Positions 46,914 through 56,600 of a DNA stretch of 64,000 nucleotides are shown here, piece after piece; position 1 is the stretch's first letter, and each line of letters opens with the position of its first letter. Source of the stretch: Micrococcaceae bacterium Sec5.1 (GTDB taxonomy: Bacteria > Actinomycetota > Actinomycetes > Actinomycetales > Micrococcaceae); NCBI GenBank assembly GCA_039636795.1, contig CP143430.1:3720001-3784000 (forward strand), in the 5' to 3' direction. The translations under genes were made by a program, and so were the position numbers. A model generated the notes under the pieces. It was not told the DNA's origin, searched no databases, and saw only the letters and a program-made list of their open reading frames with translations.

Positions 46914-49900
46914 ATGATCTTTGAGTGCACGCTCGTTGGCGGCCCGAATGCCGCATCACCGGCGCCACCGGAAGAGTTGACGATCACTGTCTCCAGCGGA
47001 ATGCCGGGCTCAGAACTTCAGCGGCAATTGCAGGAGGCCCGCGGGGTCGGTCCCCTGTCAGTTGCCGGGGAAGACCTATCCGCCCTGACCGTCGGACACC
47101 CCCCACTCGTAGCCGGGGCCGTTCTGGTGGACGGACATTGTCCTGCGGAAAAGTCGGACTCTCCGGCAACGCCGCTCCTGCTGCTGACACATACCGGGCC
47201 GGGGGCCGGCTCAGTCTTTGCACTCCAGCGGGGTTTCCACCGCATCGGCCGCGGCGCTGTCGATATTTGCATCCCTGATCCGGGGATGTCCCGTGAGCAC
47301 GCCGTGTTGGAGGTGTCCGGCACCGCACTGAGCGTCACGGACAAAGGGAGCCGGAACTCGGTACTCGTTGACGGGGAGCGTGCCCGGGAAAGGACGGTGA
47401 CATCGTCGTCGAGAATTCGCTGCGGAAACACTACCTTCACCATCGTTACGCCAAGCAGCTCCACCCCCGGGATTCATGCCGACGCCGGACGTTCTGTTGC
47501 CGAGCCCCTTGAAGTCCAGCGCCACACGGGCTCCTTGAACCGCTGGTCGGTTGCCGTTGCGGCGGGGCTCCCGCTCATAGCAGGCGTTGGCCTGGCACTC
47601 GCGACGGGGATGTGGATGTTTCTGGGGTTTACGGCCGTTTCCGCGGTGAGCCTCATTGTTCCAACGATCACAGGAAGGAAGGGACGCCAAGAGTTCAGGC
47701 GTGCCGTCGCAGAGGCGGTGCGGCAGGACTCCGAACGCCGCCGCCGATGTTCGCCGTCTGCGGCGGAAATCATTGTTGCCACCTTGGCCCCCGCGGCAGG
47801 CTTGATCCTGAAGCCTTCAGCACCTCTAACATTGCCTGGCTCTGGGGCAGGATCGCCCGATGCATCACGACAAGATCCGACCGCCGGGTCAGCAACATGG
47901 ATCCGGCTGGGTACCTCGCCCAGTCTGGCCAATGTGCGGCTCGTCCCAGCAGATCCCCATTTCCGTCCGCCCGCAATCGGCCCCATGCCAGTGACGCTGG
48001 GCTCGCACCCTGCCATTGTTGCCTTGCATGGCCAGACCGAGCACATCGACGCCCTGATCCGTTTCATCGTCATGCAACTGGCAAGTTTCCCAAGCTCGTC
48101 ATCCACACCGATCATTCTTCTCGGACCAATAGGGCGGCTACCTCTCAGCGCGCGGTTCCTGCCATACCTGACACTTGCCACGAATGAGGCGGCAGCGACA
48201 GCAGCTCTTCGAAGGTTGAAGGGAACCAACCAGGGCAGGCTCATAGTTCTCGGTGACTCGCCGGGCTCGGGTAACTGCTGTACCAAACTCCTGGATGCCG
48301 CCATCGAGGCTTCGTGGCAGGTGTTGCGGCATTCCGGCCCCCATGCCGGACCTACCGGTGTGGCCATTGAGATAGGACGCTCTGGTACATCCGCCGTTTT
48401 GCAGGTTCCCAGTGGACGCCAGGAGTTCATCCCGGACATGGTTCCGCTTAAGGCCTTCGAACAGTTTTGCCGCACAGTGGTGTCCAATCCACACCGCGAA
48501 GGTCCTGCCGGCGACGGCATACCGGGATCCTGCTCTCTGGATGACCTGCTTCCAGGTGGACCTCGAGGCATACTGCGGCGATGGACTGGCGAGAACGGGC
48601 AGCATGAACTGCAGGCGCTTCTGGGTCAGGGCCAGGACGGCCCCTTGACGTTTGACTTCCACGTCGACGGACCCCACCTCCTGGTAGCCGGGACCACCGG
48701 CGCCGGGAAGTCAGAACTCCTCCGCACAATCGTGGCATCCATGGCACTGAATCATTCGCCGGACCAGGTGACATTCCTCTTCGTCGATTTCAAGGGCGGC
48801 TCCGGACTAAGTCCTTTACTTGGGCTTCCGCACTGCGTCGGCCTTCTTACGGACCTTGGAAGTCATCATCTTGACCGCGTGCTCACTTCCCTTCGAGGCG
48901 AGATCCGCCGTCGCGAGGAGCTGTTCGCGGACGCGGGGACTTCAGACCTGTCTGCATATCAACGTTCACGTGCGGCTGTAGAGGTGGCGATCCCCCATCT
49001 GGTACTCGTTGTGGATGAGTTCCGAATGTTGGTCGACGAAGCCCCCGGAGCCCTTCGTGAGCTGATGCGTGTTGCCGCCATTGGGCGGTCCTTGGGCATT
49101 CATCTGGTTATGGCTACTCAAAGGCCGCAGGGTGCGTTGACCGCCGACATCCGCGCCAACGTCACTTCAAGCATCGCCCTGCGTGTTCAGTCCGATGCGG
49201 AGTCAATGGACATCATCAATTCCAAAGCTGCAGCATCCATCGGCGTTGATGTCCCGGGGCGGGCATATCTTGTGAGGGCCACGGGTTCCCCCGAAGAATT
49301 CCAGGGAGCGTCCCTTGCTGTGTCAGCCACGGTCAGCCGGAAGGCTCCGGGGGCAGCAATCGTTCAGTCGGCCATCGAGGCCTTGCACGCTCGTCAAAAC
49401 AAACAGCCAATGGTCGGTAAGTCAGCGGCCCAGGCGGAGGCAAGGGCGGAGGCGGTGGTCTCGGCAACCCGAACAGTCTGGCGCTCCCTGGGGCGGGCCG
49501 ATCCCCGGCAACCTGTAGCCCCACTCTTGCCGGCGTCCATTGGGTGGAATGAAGATCTGTCCGCTTTCGGCGTTGCGGGCAAGGACGTTCAAGACACACT
49601 GGACACGTCGATGGCCCCCGTAGGTCCATTGGGGATCGTGGACAGGCCGGAACAGCAGTCAGTTGAGGCCTTGGAATGGTCACCTCCTGACCATGGTCAT
49701 TTCGCCATGATCGGCAGCAGTTCCAGTGGAATGCACGAATGTTTCAAGGCTGCTTCTGCGATGCTGGCAGCACATGGCACCCCACCACACCTGTACATCC
49801 TGGATTCGGCTGGAATGCTGGGAAAGCTCCGCCGGGGAGGCAGCTATGGCGCCACTTTGGGCCTGCATCAGCTGGCATTGGCCGTTCGGGTCCTTGAGCG

Positions 49901-51089
49901 GCTCACTGAAGAAATGGCACGTCGACGCGTGGCGGGCGAGGACGTCTCCGCAAGTCCCCGTATGGTCCTGATAGTTACTGGCTGGTGCTCATGGGCCGCA
50001 GCGCTCCGATCAGGGCGATTCGCGTGGGCAGAGGACCTTTTGAGGGACATCATCCGGGACGGGACCCCCCTTGGAGTCACAGTCCTGATATGCGGCGAAC
50101 GCGAACTGGTAAGCTCACGCTTTTTTGCCGCCATCCCAAACCGGGTATTTTTTCCAACGGGAGCCACGGAAGAGTCACGATATCACTGGCCCCGCCTTCC
50201 GGAAGTCGAGCCTGTCCAGGGGCGTGCTGTTGCCATGGGTGCCTTTGTTCAGGGCGCAGCCAGGGCGGCTCATTTCCGCACTGCACCAAGCGGGACAGCC
50301 TGGCCGTTCATTGACCTTCAGCCTTCGTCAAAACCACCTTTCCGAGTGCGGCCGCTCCCCGAATCCCTCAGCAAGTCTGATTTCGATGTTGCGATGGCTG
50401 CGATCCCAAGACCTTCGCGGCCATCCTCGGGATCGGCGCAGTCCGCCAGCAACGAGATTGCGGCTGACGACCTGGACTTCGGGATGACGCCGGACTCCAT
50501 CCCCTTGTGGATCGGCATCGGAAATGACGAATCAGTTCCCGTCTCATTTCCCCTTGGGCCGCGCGGTGTCAGCATCATCATTGGGAGTCACGGCTCCGGC
50601 AAGACTTCAGTGTTGGCATCCCTGAAGTCCCTTCATCCCCAGGTTCCGTGGGTCTTCCCGGGAGTCGGAAGTACGGCTGGTGCTTTCTGGGCAACTGTGG
50701 CCCGCTCAGCGACCACGGGATCGCTGGATCCTGCAAGCATCCTCATTGTCGATGACGCCGATGTCCTGGATCCGGAGGGGCGGGCAGCTCTCGCCGCACT
50801 GGCTGGCCGGACACGAGGAGTGATCTTGACTGCGACGTCGGGTCCCGCTTTGCTTCAGCGCCTGCCACTGGCCGCAGAGGTCCAAGCCAGTGGCATGGGC
50901 CTCATTCTGGCTCCGAGAACTCCCCTGGACGGAGACATCCTCGGCGTGAGGCTGGACATAGAAACCTCACCGCGTGCTGGTCGGGGTGTGATAGTCCGCG
51001 GAAACCGTGTGGTCCAGGTGCAGGTGGCTTTCACGTCCGACACCAGAAAGCACATCGGCACGATCGGAAGTCATGGCAGCATTCGCTAG
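46914..51089 (+). CDS. FHA-domain EssC/FtsK-type multi-ATPase membrane protein
   Basis: A 1391-residue protein. An FHA domain (about 90-180: HRIGRGAVDICIPDPGMSRE, then HAVLEV and SRNSVLVDG) is followed by two membrane helices (about 205-255) and three FtsK/SpoIIIE-type ATPase domains. Domain 1 has Walker A GTTGAGKSE (about 592) and Walker B VLVVDEF; domain 2 has a decayed Walker A (GSSSSGMHE, no Lys, about 930); domain 3 has GSHGSGKTS (about 1223) and LIVDDAD. This is the layout of Gram-positive type VII secretion EssC/EccC. No WXG100 gene or other T7SS gene lies nearby. GGAGCGGG precedes the ATG. Confidence 0.9.
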   Translation: MIFECTLVGGPNAASPAPPEELTITVSSGMPGSELQRQLQEARGVGPLSVAGEDLSALTVGHPPLVAGAVLVDGHCPAEKSDSPATPLLLLTHTGPGAGSVFALQRGFHRIGRGAVDICIPDPGMSREHAVLEVSGTALSVTDKGSRNSVLVDGERARERTVTSSSRIRCGNTTFTIVTPSSSTPGIHADAGRSVAEPLEVQRHTGSLNRWSVAVAAGLPLIAGVGLALATGMWMFLGFTAVSAVSLIVPTITGRKGRQEFRRAVAEAVRQDSERRRRCSPSAAEIIVATLAPAAGLILKPSAPLTLPGSGAGSPDASRQDPTAGSATWIRLGTSPSLANVRLVPADPHFRPPAIGPMPVTLGSHPAIVALHGQTEHIDALIRFIVMQLASFPSSSSTPIILLGPIGRLPLSARFLPYLTLATNEAAATAALRRLKGTNQGRLIVLGDSPGSGNCCTKLLDAAIEASWQVLRHSGPHAGPTGVAIEIGRSGTSAVLQVPSGRQEFIPDMVPLKAFEQFCRTVVSNPHREGPAGDGIPGSCSLDDLLPGGPRGILRRWTGENGQHELQALLGQGQDGPLTFDFHVDGPHLLVAGTTGAGKSELLRTIVASMALNHSPDQVTFLFVDFKGGSGLSPLLGLPHCVGLLTDLGSHHLDRVLTSLRGEIRRREELFADAGTSDLSAYQRSRAAVEVAIPHLVLVVDEFRMLVDEAPGALRELMRVAAIGRSLGIHLVMATQRPQGALTADIRANVTSSIALRVQSDAESMDIINSKAAASIGVDVPGRAYLVRATGSPEEFQGASLAVSATVSRKAPGAAIVQSAIEALHARQNKQPMVGKSAAQAEARAEAVVSATRTVWRSLGRADPRQPVAPLLPASIGWNEDLSAFGVAGKDVQDTLDTSMAPVGPLGIVDRPEQQSVEALEWSPPDHGHFAMIGSSSSGMHECFKAASAMLAAHGTPPHLYILDSAGMLGKLRRGGSYGATLGLHQLALAVRVLERLTEEMARRRVAGEDVSASPRMVLIVTGWCSWAAALRSGRFAWAEDLLRDIIRDGTPLGVTVLICGERELVSSRFFAAIPNRVFFPTGATEESRYHWPRLPEVEPVQGRAVAMGAFVQGAARAAHFRTAPSGTAWPFIDLQPSSKPPFRVRPLPESLSKSDFDVAMAAIPRPSRPSSGSAQSASNEIAADDLDFGMTPDSIPLWIGIGNDESVPVSFPLGPRGVSIIIGSHGSGKTSVLASLKSLHPQVPWVFPGVGSTAGAFWATVARSATTGSLDPASILIVDDADVLDPEGRAALAALAGRTRGVILTATSGPALLQRLPLAAEVQASGMGLILAPRTPLDGDILGVRLDIETSPRAGRGVIVRGNRVVQVQVAFTSDTRKHIGTIGSHGSIR

Positions 51090-51595
51090 AGGGCGCCCTG
51101 CGTTCCTCCCGCTCGTGACGCATATCCGATAACGCTCTTTTGGAACAAAAACACGATCGCCGCCAGTGCAGGCAAAATCATAGCCAACCCTGGCAGAACC
51201 AAGCCGCCGGTCATCGTTGGGAACCCAATGGTGAGGACGAACAACTGAGCAACCAGAGCGGCGGCGCGGGTCCATCTGTACCCGCGGAACAGGAAATGGC
51301 CCACTGCGAACAGCCAGGCCGAGAAGGCCAATAAGAGGCCCAGAGTAAAGACCGCTCCCCAAAATGTCAGGACAGGGGCTCCTGTCAATAGTTCGAAAGC
51401 GTACCAAGCCGCAGCACCAAGGAGGGCCAGCGCTTCCAGCACGACAACGATCGAGATAATCAGGATTCCAGGGGGCTTCTTGCCACCGGATTTCAGCCCC
51501 CCAGATATCGGGCCCTCAGGCAAAGGTCTGACTGGACCGTCGTTTCCATCTGATCCAGAGTTTGGTTGGGCCGGGTTAACAGGAGGTCTTGACAC
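51086..51595 (-). CDS. Small polytopic membrane protein of unknown function
   Basis: 169 residues: a Pro/Gly-rich polar N-terminus (about 40 residues) then four hydrophobic segments (ILIISIVVVLEALALLGAAA, FWGAVFTLGLLLAFSAWLFA, AALVAQLFVLTIGFPTM, LAMILPALAAIVFLF). No named family recognised. GTG 51595 is the likely start, though the ribosome site is weak. It converges with the EssC-like gene, overlapping its stop by 4 bases. Homologues occur in many Arthrobacter genomes as hypothetical proteins, by memory only. Confidence 0.75.
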   Translation of the reverse strand: MSRPPVNPAQPNSGSDGNDGPVRPLPEGPISGGLKSGGKKPPGILIISIVVVLEALALLGAAAWYAFELLTGAPVLTFWGAVFTLGLLLAFSAWLFAVGHFLFRGYRWTRAAALVAQLFVLTIGFPTMTGGLVLPGLAMILPALAAIVFLFQKSVIGYASRAGGTQGAL

Positions 51596-51693
51596 ACTGG
51601 CACACTACCGGACATAGTCATCTAGCAGTGAGGGCACTGGCGGCTGATGTGATGCATCGCTCACGGATTCAGGGCATTTCAACGACTAATACC

Positions 51694-51707
51694 CCTTGTT
51701 TACAAGG
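51694..51707. promoter_or_regulatory. Palindrome upstream of an orphan hairpin
   Basis: CCTTGTTTACAAGG is a perfect palindrome. It may be an operator, or part of a promoter region for the small transcript that would end at 51767. Nothing in the sequence decides this. Confidence 0.35.
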
Positions 51708-51738
51708 CGTTAACATGAAACGCTTGACTCAGACGACC

Positions 51739-51767
51739 AAGGGGGCCCATGCGGGCCCCTTTCCTTT
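51739..51767 (+). terminator. Terminator-like hairpin with no gene before it
   Basis: A 10-bp stem (51739-51748 with 51753-51762; AAGGGGGCCC arm) with a 4-base loop is followed by CCTTT. It lies in the 240-base gap before whiB1 where no protein gene is seen. It might end a small RNA or act as an attenuator in the whiB1 leader. Confidence 0.6.
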
Positions 51768-51776
51768 GGAGCCTCT

Positions 51777-51792
51777 CGTGAATGTTTTCACA
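51777..51792. promoter_or_regulatory. CRP/FNR-type binding site upstream of whiB1
   Basis: CGTGA-ATGTTT-TCACA matches the CRP consensus TGTGA-N6-TCACA at nine of ten half-site bases. It lies 43 bases before the whiB1 ATG. In Mycobacterium tuberculosis whiB1 is known to be controlled by the cAMP receptor protein, so the site probably has the same role here. Confidence 0.75.
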
Positions 51793-51834
51793 AAAGGCTC
51801 AAACTAGTTCTCACGAATGGAGTGACTGATCAGC

Positions 51835-52083
51835 ATGGATTGGCGTAATCGCGCAGCCTGCCTCGACAAGGACCCGGAGCTCTTTTTCCCAGTCGGCAAC
51901 ACGGGACCAGCACTTCTGCAGATTGAGGAAGCAAAGAGCGTTTGCCGCCGATGCCCCGTCGTGGACACTTGCCTTCAATGGGCTCTTGAGTCCGGCCAGG
52001 ATGCAGGCGTCTGGGGCGGCATGAGCGAGGACGAACGCCGCGCACTCAAGCGTCGCGCAGCACGCGCCCGGCGCGCTTCGTAG
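51835..52083 (+). CDS. whiB1: Iron-sulfur transcription factor WhiB1
   Basis: 82 residues with the [4Fe-4S] ligands Cys9, Cys37, Cys40 and Cys46, the GVWGG turn and a basic tail (DERRALKRRAARARRAS). It is nearly colinear with M. tuberculosis WhiB1 (MDWR at the start, DPELFFPVGNxGPAL, ALESGQDAGVWGGMSEDERRALKRR). WhiB1 is essential in mycobacteria, where its cluster reacts with nitric oxide and binds the primary sigma factor. The gene stands alone, ahead of a terminator and behind a CRP-like site. Confidence 0.97.
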   Translation: MDWRNRAACLDKDPELFFPVGNTGPALLQIEEAKSVCRRCPVVDTCLQWALESGQDAGVWGGMSEDERRALKRRAARARRAS

Positions 52084-52107
52084 CAGGCAGTACAAGCACC
52101 AAACGCA

Positions 52108-52139
52108 GAAGGCCGCGGACCACATGGTCCACGGCCTTC
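52108..52139. terminator. Terminator between whiB1 and pdtaS
   Basis: GAAGGCCG...GGACC stem (52108-52120 with 52127-52139; one internal mismatch, ACAT-type loop). It lies between convergent genes and could serve both strands; T-runs are short. Confidence 0.75.
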
Positions 52140-52186
52140 GGCGTTTAAGACAGTTGCCTGTTAAACCGGCCGACCTCCGGAACGCC

Positions 52187-53656
52187 CTATGCGCGAGCCA
52201 GGTTCAGGACAATTTCGACGGCGGTACCGCCACCCTCCCGCGGGCTCCATTGAATGGATCCCCCAAGCTCACTTGTGACGAGGGTACGCACGATCTGCAG
52301 GCCCAGGCCCTCCGTGTACTGCCCGTCCGGCAGCCCAACGCCGTCGTCGGCAATTGTCACTGTCAGGAATTCGTCATTTCCGTCTCCTGCTGCACGATCA
52401 GCCAGCAACCAAACGGTTCCCGTCCTCCCCTCCAACCCGTGCTCAACAGCGTTGGTGACCAGTTCGTTGATGACCAGTGCCAGGGGCGTGGCGAAATCGC
52501 TAGGGAGCTCGCCGAACATCCCGGACCTTTCGGTGCGTACTTGCTGGGAAGGCGAAGCGACTTCGGCAGAAAGCCTGAACTGGCGCCCGATGAGTTCATC
52601 GAAGTCGACGCTTTGGGTCAGACCTTGGGAAAGGGTCTCATGAACAAGCGCGATGGTAGCCACGCGGCGCATGGCCTGTTCCAGTCCCTGTTTTGCTTCG
52701 TCGCTGACCATACGTCGGGACTGCATACGCAGCAGGGCGGCAACGGTCTGGAGGTTGTTCTTTACTCTGTGGTGGATCTCGCGGATCGTCGCGTCCTTGG
52801 TGACCAACTCCATTTCACGGCGCCTCAACTCGGACACATCGCGGCACAAAACAAGGGCGCCAAAGCGATGTTGCTCGTCGCGCAAGGGAATGGCACGCAG
52901 GGAAAGGCTGACCCCCCTGGACTCAATCTCGCTGCGCCATGGCATTCGGCCGGTGACAACCAACGGCAGTGTTTCGTCCACCATGCGCCGATCCTTCAGC
53001 AATCCGGCCGTCACTTCAGCGAGGGAACGTCCTTCCAGGGACTCGACCTCCCCCAGCCGCCGGAAAGCAGATACGCCATTGGGACTTGCGTACTGCACGA
53101 TGCCTTCAGCGTCGAGCCGGATGAGTCCGTCCCCCACACGGGGAGCACCTCTGCGGGATCCGGTGGGCGATGCGAAATCAGGCCACAACCCGAGAGTTCC
53201 CATGCGAAGGAGGTCGTAGGCGCATTGCCGATACGTGAGTTCCAGCCTGGATGGCATACGGGAACTGGACAGGTCCATATGGGACGTGACAACGGCCAGG
53301 GTCCTGCCGTTGCGCACCATCGGCACGGCTTCGACACGCAGCGCCATCTCGCTGCTCCAGCTTGTCTCACTGGAGCGCTCAATGGAGCGGCTGTTCCAGG
53401 CCTTTTCCACGAGTGGACGAAGATCCGAGCGGATGCCCTCACCCACGAAGTCCGCGTGAAACACCGTATGCGATGTTGACGGACGTACGTGGGCGAGGGC
53501 GATGTACCCAAACTCCGGATGCGGAAACCACAAGGCGAGGTCGGCAAACGCGAGGTCGGCGACCATTTGCCAATCGCCTACCAGGAGGTGCAGCCATTCA
53601 GCATCTCCAGGCCCGAAATCAGCGTGTTCCCTGATGGGGTCTGTAAAGATTGCCAC
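52187..53656 (-). CDS. pdtaS: Sensor histidine kinase PdtaS
   Basis: 489 residues: N-terminal GAF-like domain (about 1-150), PAS domain (about 165-275; GLIRLDAEGIVQYASPNGV), then a HisKA_2-type dimer domain with phospho-His in IREIHHRVKNNLQTVAALLR (about 292) and a HATPase domain (LALVINELVTNAVEHG, DDGVGLP). There is no membrane segment, so it is cytosolic. In mycobacteria PdtaS phosphorylates the RNA-binding antiterminator PdtaR; pdtaR is not in the window. The whiB1-pdtaS neighbourhood is conserved in actinobacteria. Confidence 0.93.
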   Translation of the reverse strand: MAIFTDPIREHADFGPGDAEWLHLLVGDWQMVADLAFADLALWFPHPEFGYIALAHVRPSTSHTVFHADFVGEGIRSDLRPLVEKAWNSRSIERSSETSWSSEMALRVEAVPMVRNGRTLAVVTSHMDLSSSRMPSRLELTYRQCAYDLLRMGTLGLWPDFASPTGSRRGAPRVGDGLIRLDAEGIVQYASPNGVSAFRRLGEVESLEGRSLAEVTAGLLKDRRMVDETLPLVVTGRMPWRSEIESRGVSLSLRAIPLRDEQHRFGALVLCRDVSELRRREMELVTKDATIREIHHRVKNNLQTVAALLRMQSRRMVSDEAKQGLEQAMRRVATIALVHETLSQGLTQSVDFDELIGRQFRLSAEVASPSQQVRTERSGMFGELPSDFATPLALVINELVTNAVEHGLEGRTGTVWLLADRAAGDGNDEFLTVTIADDGVGLPDGQYTEGLGLQIVRTLVTSELGGSIQWSPREGGGTAVEIVLNLARA

Positions 53657-53688
53657 TGCACCTCCATTTGCGACGCCGGGACCAGCCC

Positions 53689-56600
53689 CTAGCGTCGAAC
53701 GATTGACCTCAAGAGCCTTAATGCTACCGATAGTGAAGCCATGTCATCGGCTTCGAGGGAATTGACCTCATCAAACATGGTTTTCGCCCGTCCGAGTTGT
53801 TCGGCATTCAGGCCTTCCCACGTCTTCAGTCGATCCTCGGCAGGGGTGCCCGGCGTGCTCGACTCAAGCACCGACGTCGTCATGTCCGCGACGGTTGAGT
53901 AAAGGTCGTCCCGGAGCGCCGCACGGGCAAGTGCCTGCCAGCGGTCGTCGCGTGGCAAGGCGCTGATCCGTTCCAGCAGCGAGTCAACGTGGAAGCGGTT
54001 GAAGACCGTGTAGTAGACATGTGCCACTTCCTCGACACTGTTGGTTCCGGTCTGGGCGATCTTTGCGATGTCCAGCAAAGCATAGCTCTCGAACAGCTCC
54101 GCCCACCTGTGGGCCAGGTGATCCGGCAGCTCCCAAGTGCGGGCTTTTTCCAGCCAGCCAGTGATGCGAACTTTGTCATCCCCACGCAGGTAATCCAACA
54201 ATTTGGCCCGAAGCGGCACCATCATGGGCTTGAATGACTTCACGACGTCCGCGATCGGGCGGGATGCCATGCCCTGCCCGAGCACCCACCGGACCGCACG
54301 GTCAAGGAGCCGGCGGACATCGAGATGGACTTCGCTCCAGTGTTCGGTGGGGAACGATGCCGGAAGGGCATTCAATTCCTCAACCATCGGATCGAGATCG
54401 TAGATTTCACGCAGCGCCACGAATGCCTTGGCTACGGCTACCTCGTTGGCGGACGTTTCTTCGATCGCCCGGAAGGCGAAGGTGATCCCACCGAGGTTGA
54501 TGATGTCGTTGGCCACGACCGTAGCGATGATTTCGCGCCGCAGCGGGTGGGTGTCCAGTTCGGCGTCGAACCTCTCCCGCAACTGCTTCGGGAAGTAGGC
54601 CCGGATCGTGTCCTTGAACCAGGGGTCGTCGGCCAGGTTGCTGTCCCGAAGTGCACCCGCCAACTCGATCTTCGCGTAGGCGGCCAGGACAGACAGCTCG
54701 GGAGACGTCAGTCCCTGTCCCTGTTCCAGGCGCTGCCGCAATGTCTCGGTAGTGGGCAGTGCCTCCAGGTCACGCTTGAGGTCGGCTGATTTTTCCAGCC
54801 AGTCCATCAGGCGCTCATAGCTGGGGCTCCAGTCCGCAACGCGGGTACGGTCGTTAAGGAGCAGGATGTTCTGGTCGATGTTGTCCTGCAGGACCAAGCG
54901 GCCGACTTCTTCGGTCATGTCAGCCAGGAATGCTGCCCGTTCTGCGGCCTCAAGCTTCCCGGCCGCCACCATACGATCAACGAAGATCTTGATATTGACC
55001 TCGTGGTCGGAGCAGTCAACGCCCGCTGAGTTATCAATCGCATCCGTATTAAGGATGACACCCTGCAACGCAGCCTCAATACGACCACGCTGGGTCAACC
55101 CCAGGTTGCCGCCTTCGCCGACCACCTTGACGCGGAGGTCCTTGCCGTCCACGCGGATGGCGTCGTTGGCCTTGTCCCCTACGGCAGCATGCGTCTCCGT
55201 GCTGGCCTTGACGTAAGTGCCGATGCCGCCGTTGTACAGAAGATCCGCCGGGGCAAGCAGGATTGCCCGAAGCAATTCGGGAGGGCTCAGCTGGGTGGTT
55301 CCGTCCGGCAACCCCAGGGCCTTTCGTACTTGGTCGGACACGGGGATCGTCTTGGCTTGGCGTGGGTAGACGCCACCCCCTTCGCTGATGAGGGCCCGAT
55401 CATAGTCATCCCACGAAGACCGCGGAAGCTCAAAGAGCCTCTGCCTCTCTGCATACGAGGCGGCGGTGTCCGGGTTGGGGTCCAGGAAGATATGACGGTG
55501 GTCAAATGCGGCCACGAGCCGGATGTGCCGCGAAAGCAACATTCCGTTGCCGAAAACATCACCTGACATGTCGCCCACGCCGACAACGCTGAACTCTTCA
55601 GACTGGGTATCGAGGTCGAGTTCACTAAAGTGCCTCTTCACAGACTCCCAGGCGCCGCGGGCGGTGATACCCATGGCCTTGTGGTCATAGCCTACGGATC
55701 CACCCGACGCGAAAGCATCGCCAAGCCAGAACCCATATTCGGCCGCCAATCCGTTGGCTGTGTCTGAGAACGTCGCGGTTCCCTTATCGGCTGCCACCAC
55801 CAGATAGGAATCATCGCCGTCATGGCGAACAACGTCCGACGGCGGCACAAGCCGTTCGCCCTCCGCTGTAGTAATGAGGTTGTCGGTGATGTCCAACAAG
55901 CCGCGAATGAAGGTCTTATAGCTTTCCACGCCCTCGGCCATCCAGGCCGCGCGGTCAACTGCGGGGTTGGGCAGCTTCTTCGCGAAGAAGCCACCCTTGG
56001 CACCGGTCGGTACGATGACCGCGTTCTTAACGGTCTGCGCCTTCACCAAGCCCAGGATTTCAGTACGGAAGTCCTCCCTGCGATCAGACCAGCGGAGACC
56101 ACCACGAGCCACCTTGCCAAAGCGGAGGTGGACGCCTTCCACGCGCGGAGAGTAAACCCAGATTTCGAACATGGGTCGCGGGAACGGCAAACCATCGATG
56201 GTGGTGGGATCCAGCTTGAAGCTCAGGTAACCCTTGTTTTGGAAGAAGTTGGTGCGCAACGTCGACTCAATAAGGTTGACGAAGGTCCGAAGCACGCGGT
56301 CCGCGTCCAACGTAGCGACTTGGTCGATAGCTTCTGCGAGGGCTGCCCTTGCGGCACCTTGCTGGTGGGGACGCTCGCTTTCCTCGACGCTGGGATCGAA
56401 ACGGGCAGCAAACAGGACGGTCAGACCCCGCGCAACATCCGGGTTGGCCAAGAGGGTATCGGCGATGAACCCAAAGGAGTTGGTATTGCCCATCTGGCGC
56501 ATGTACTTGGCGTAGGCGCGGAGGACCACCACTTGGCGCCAGTGCATGCCCTCGCGGAGCACGAGGCGGTCAAAGTTGTCAGACTCGACGGCCCCGGTGA

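Noticed and set aside
51648..51664. Second CRP site (TGTGA...TCAC) before whiB1
   Set aside because: The half-sites are 8 bases apart, not 6, so the match is poor.
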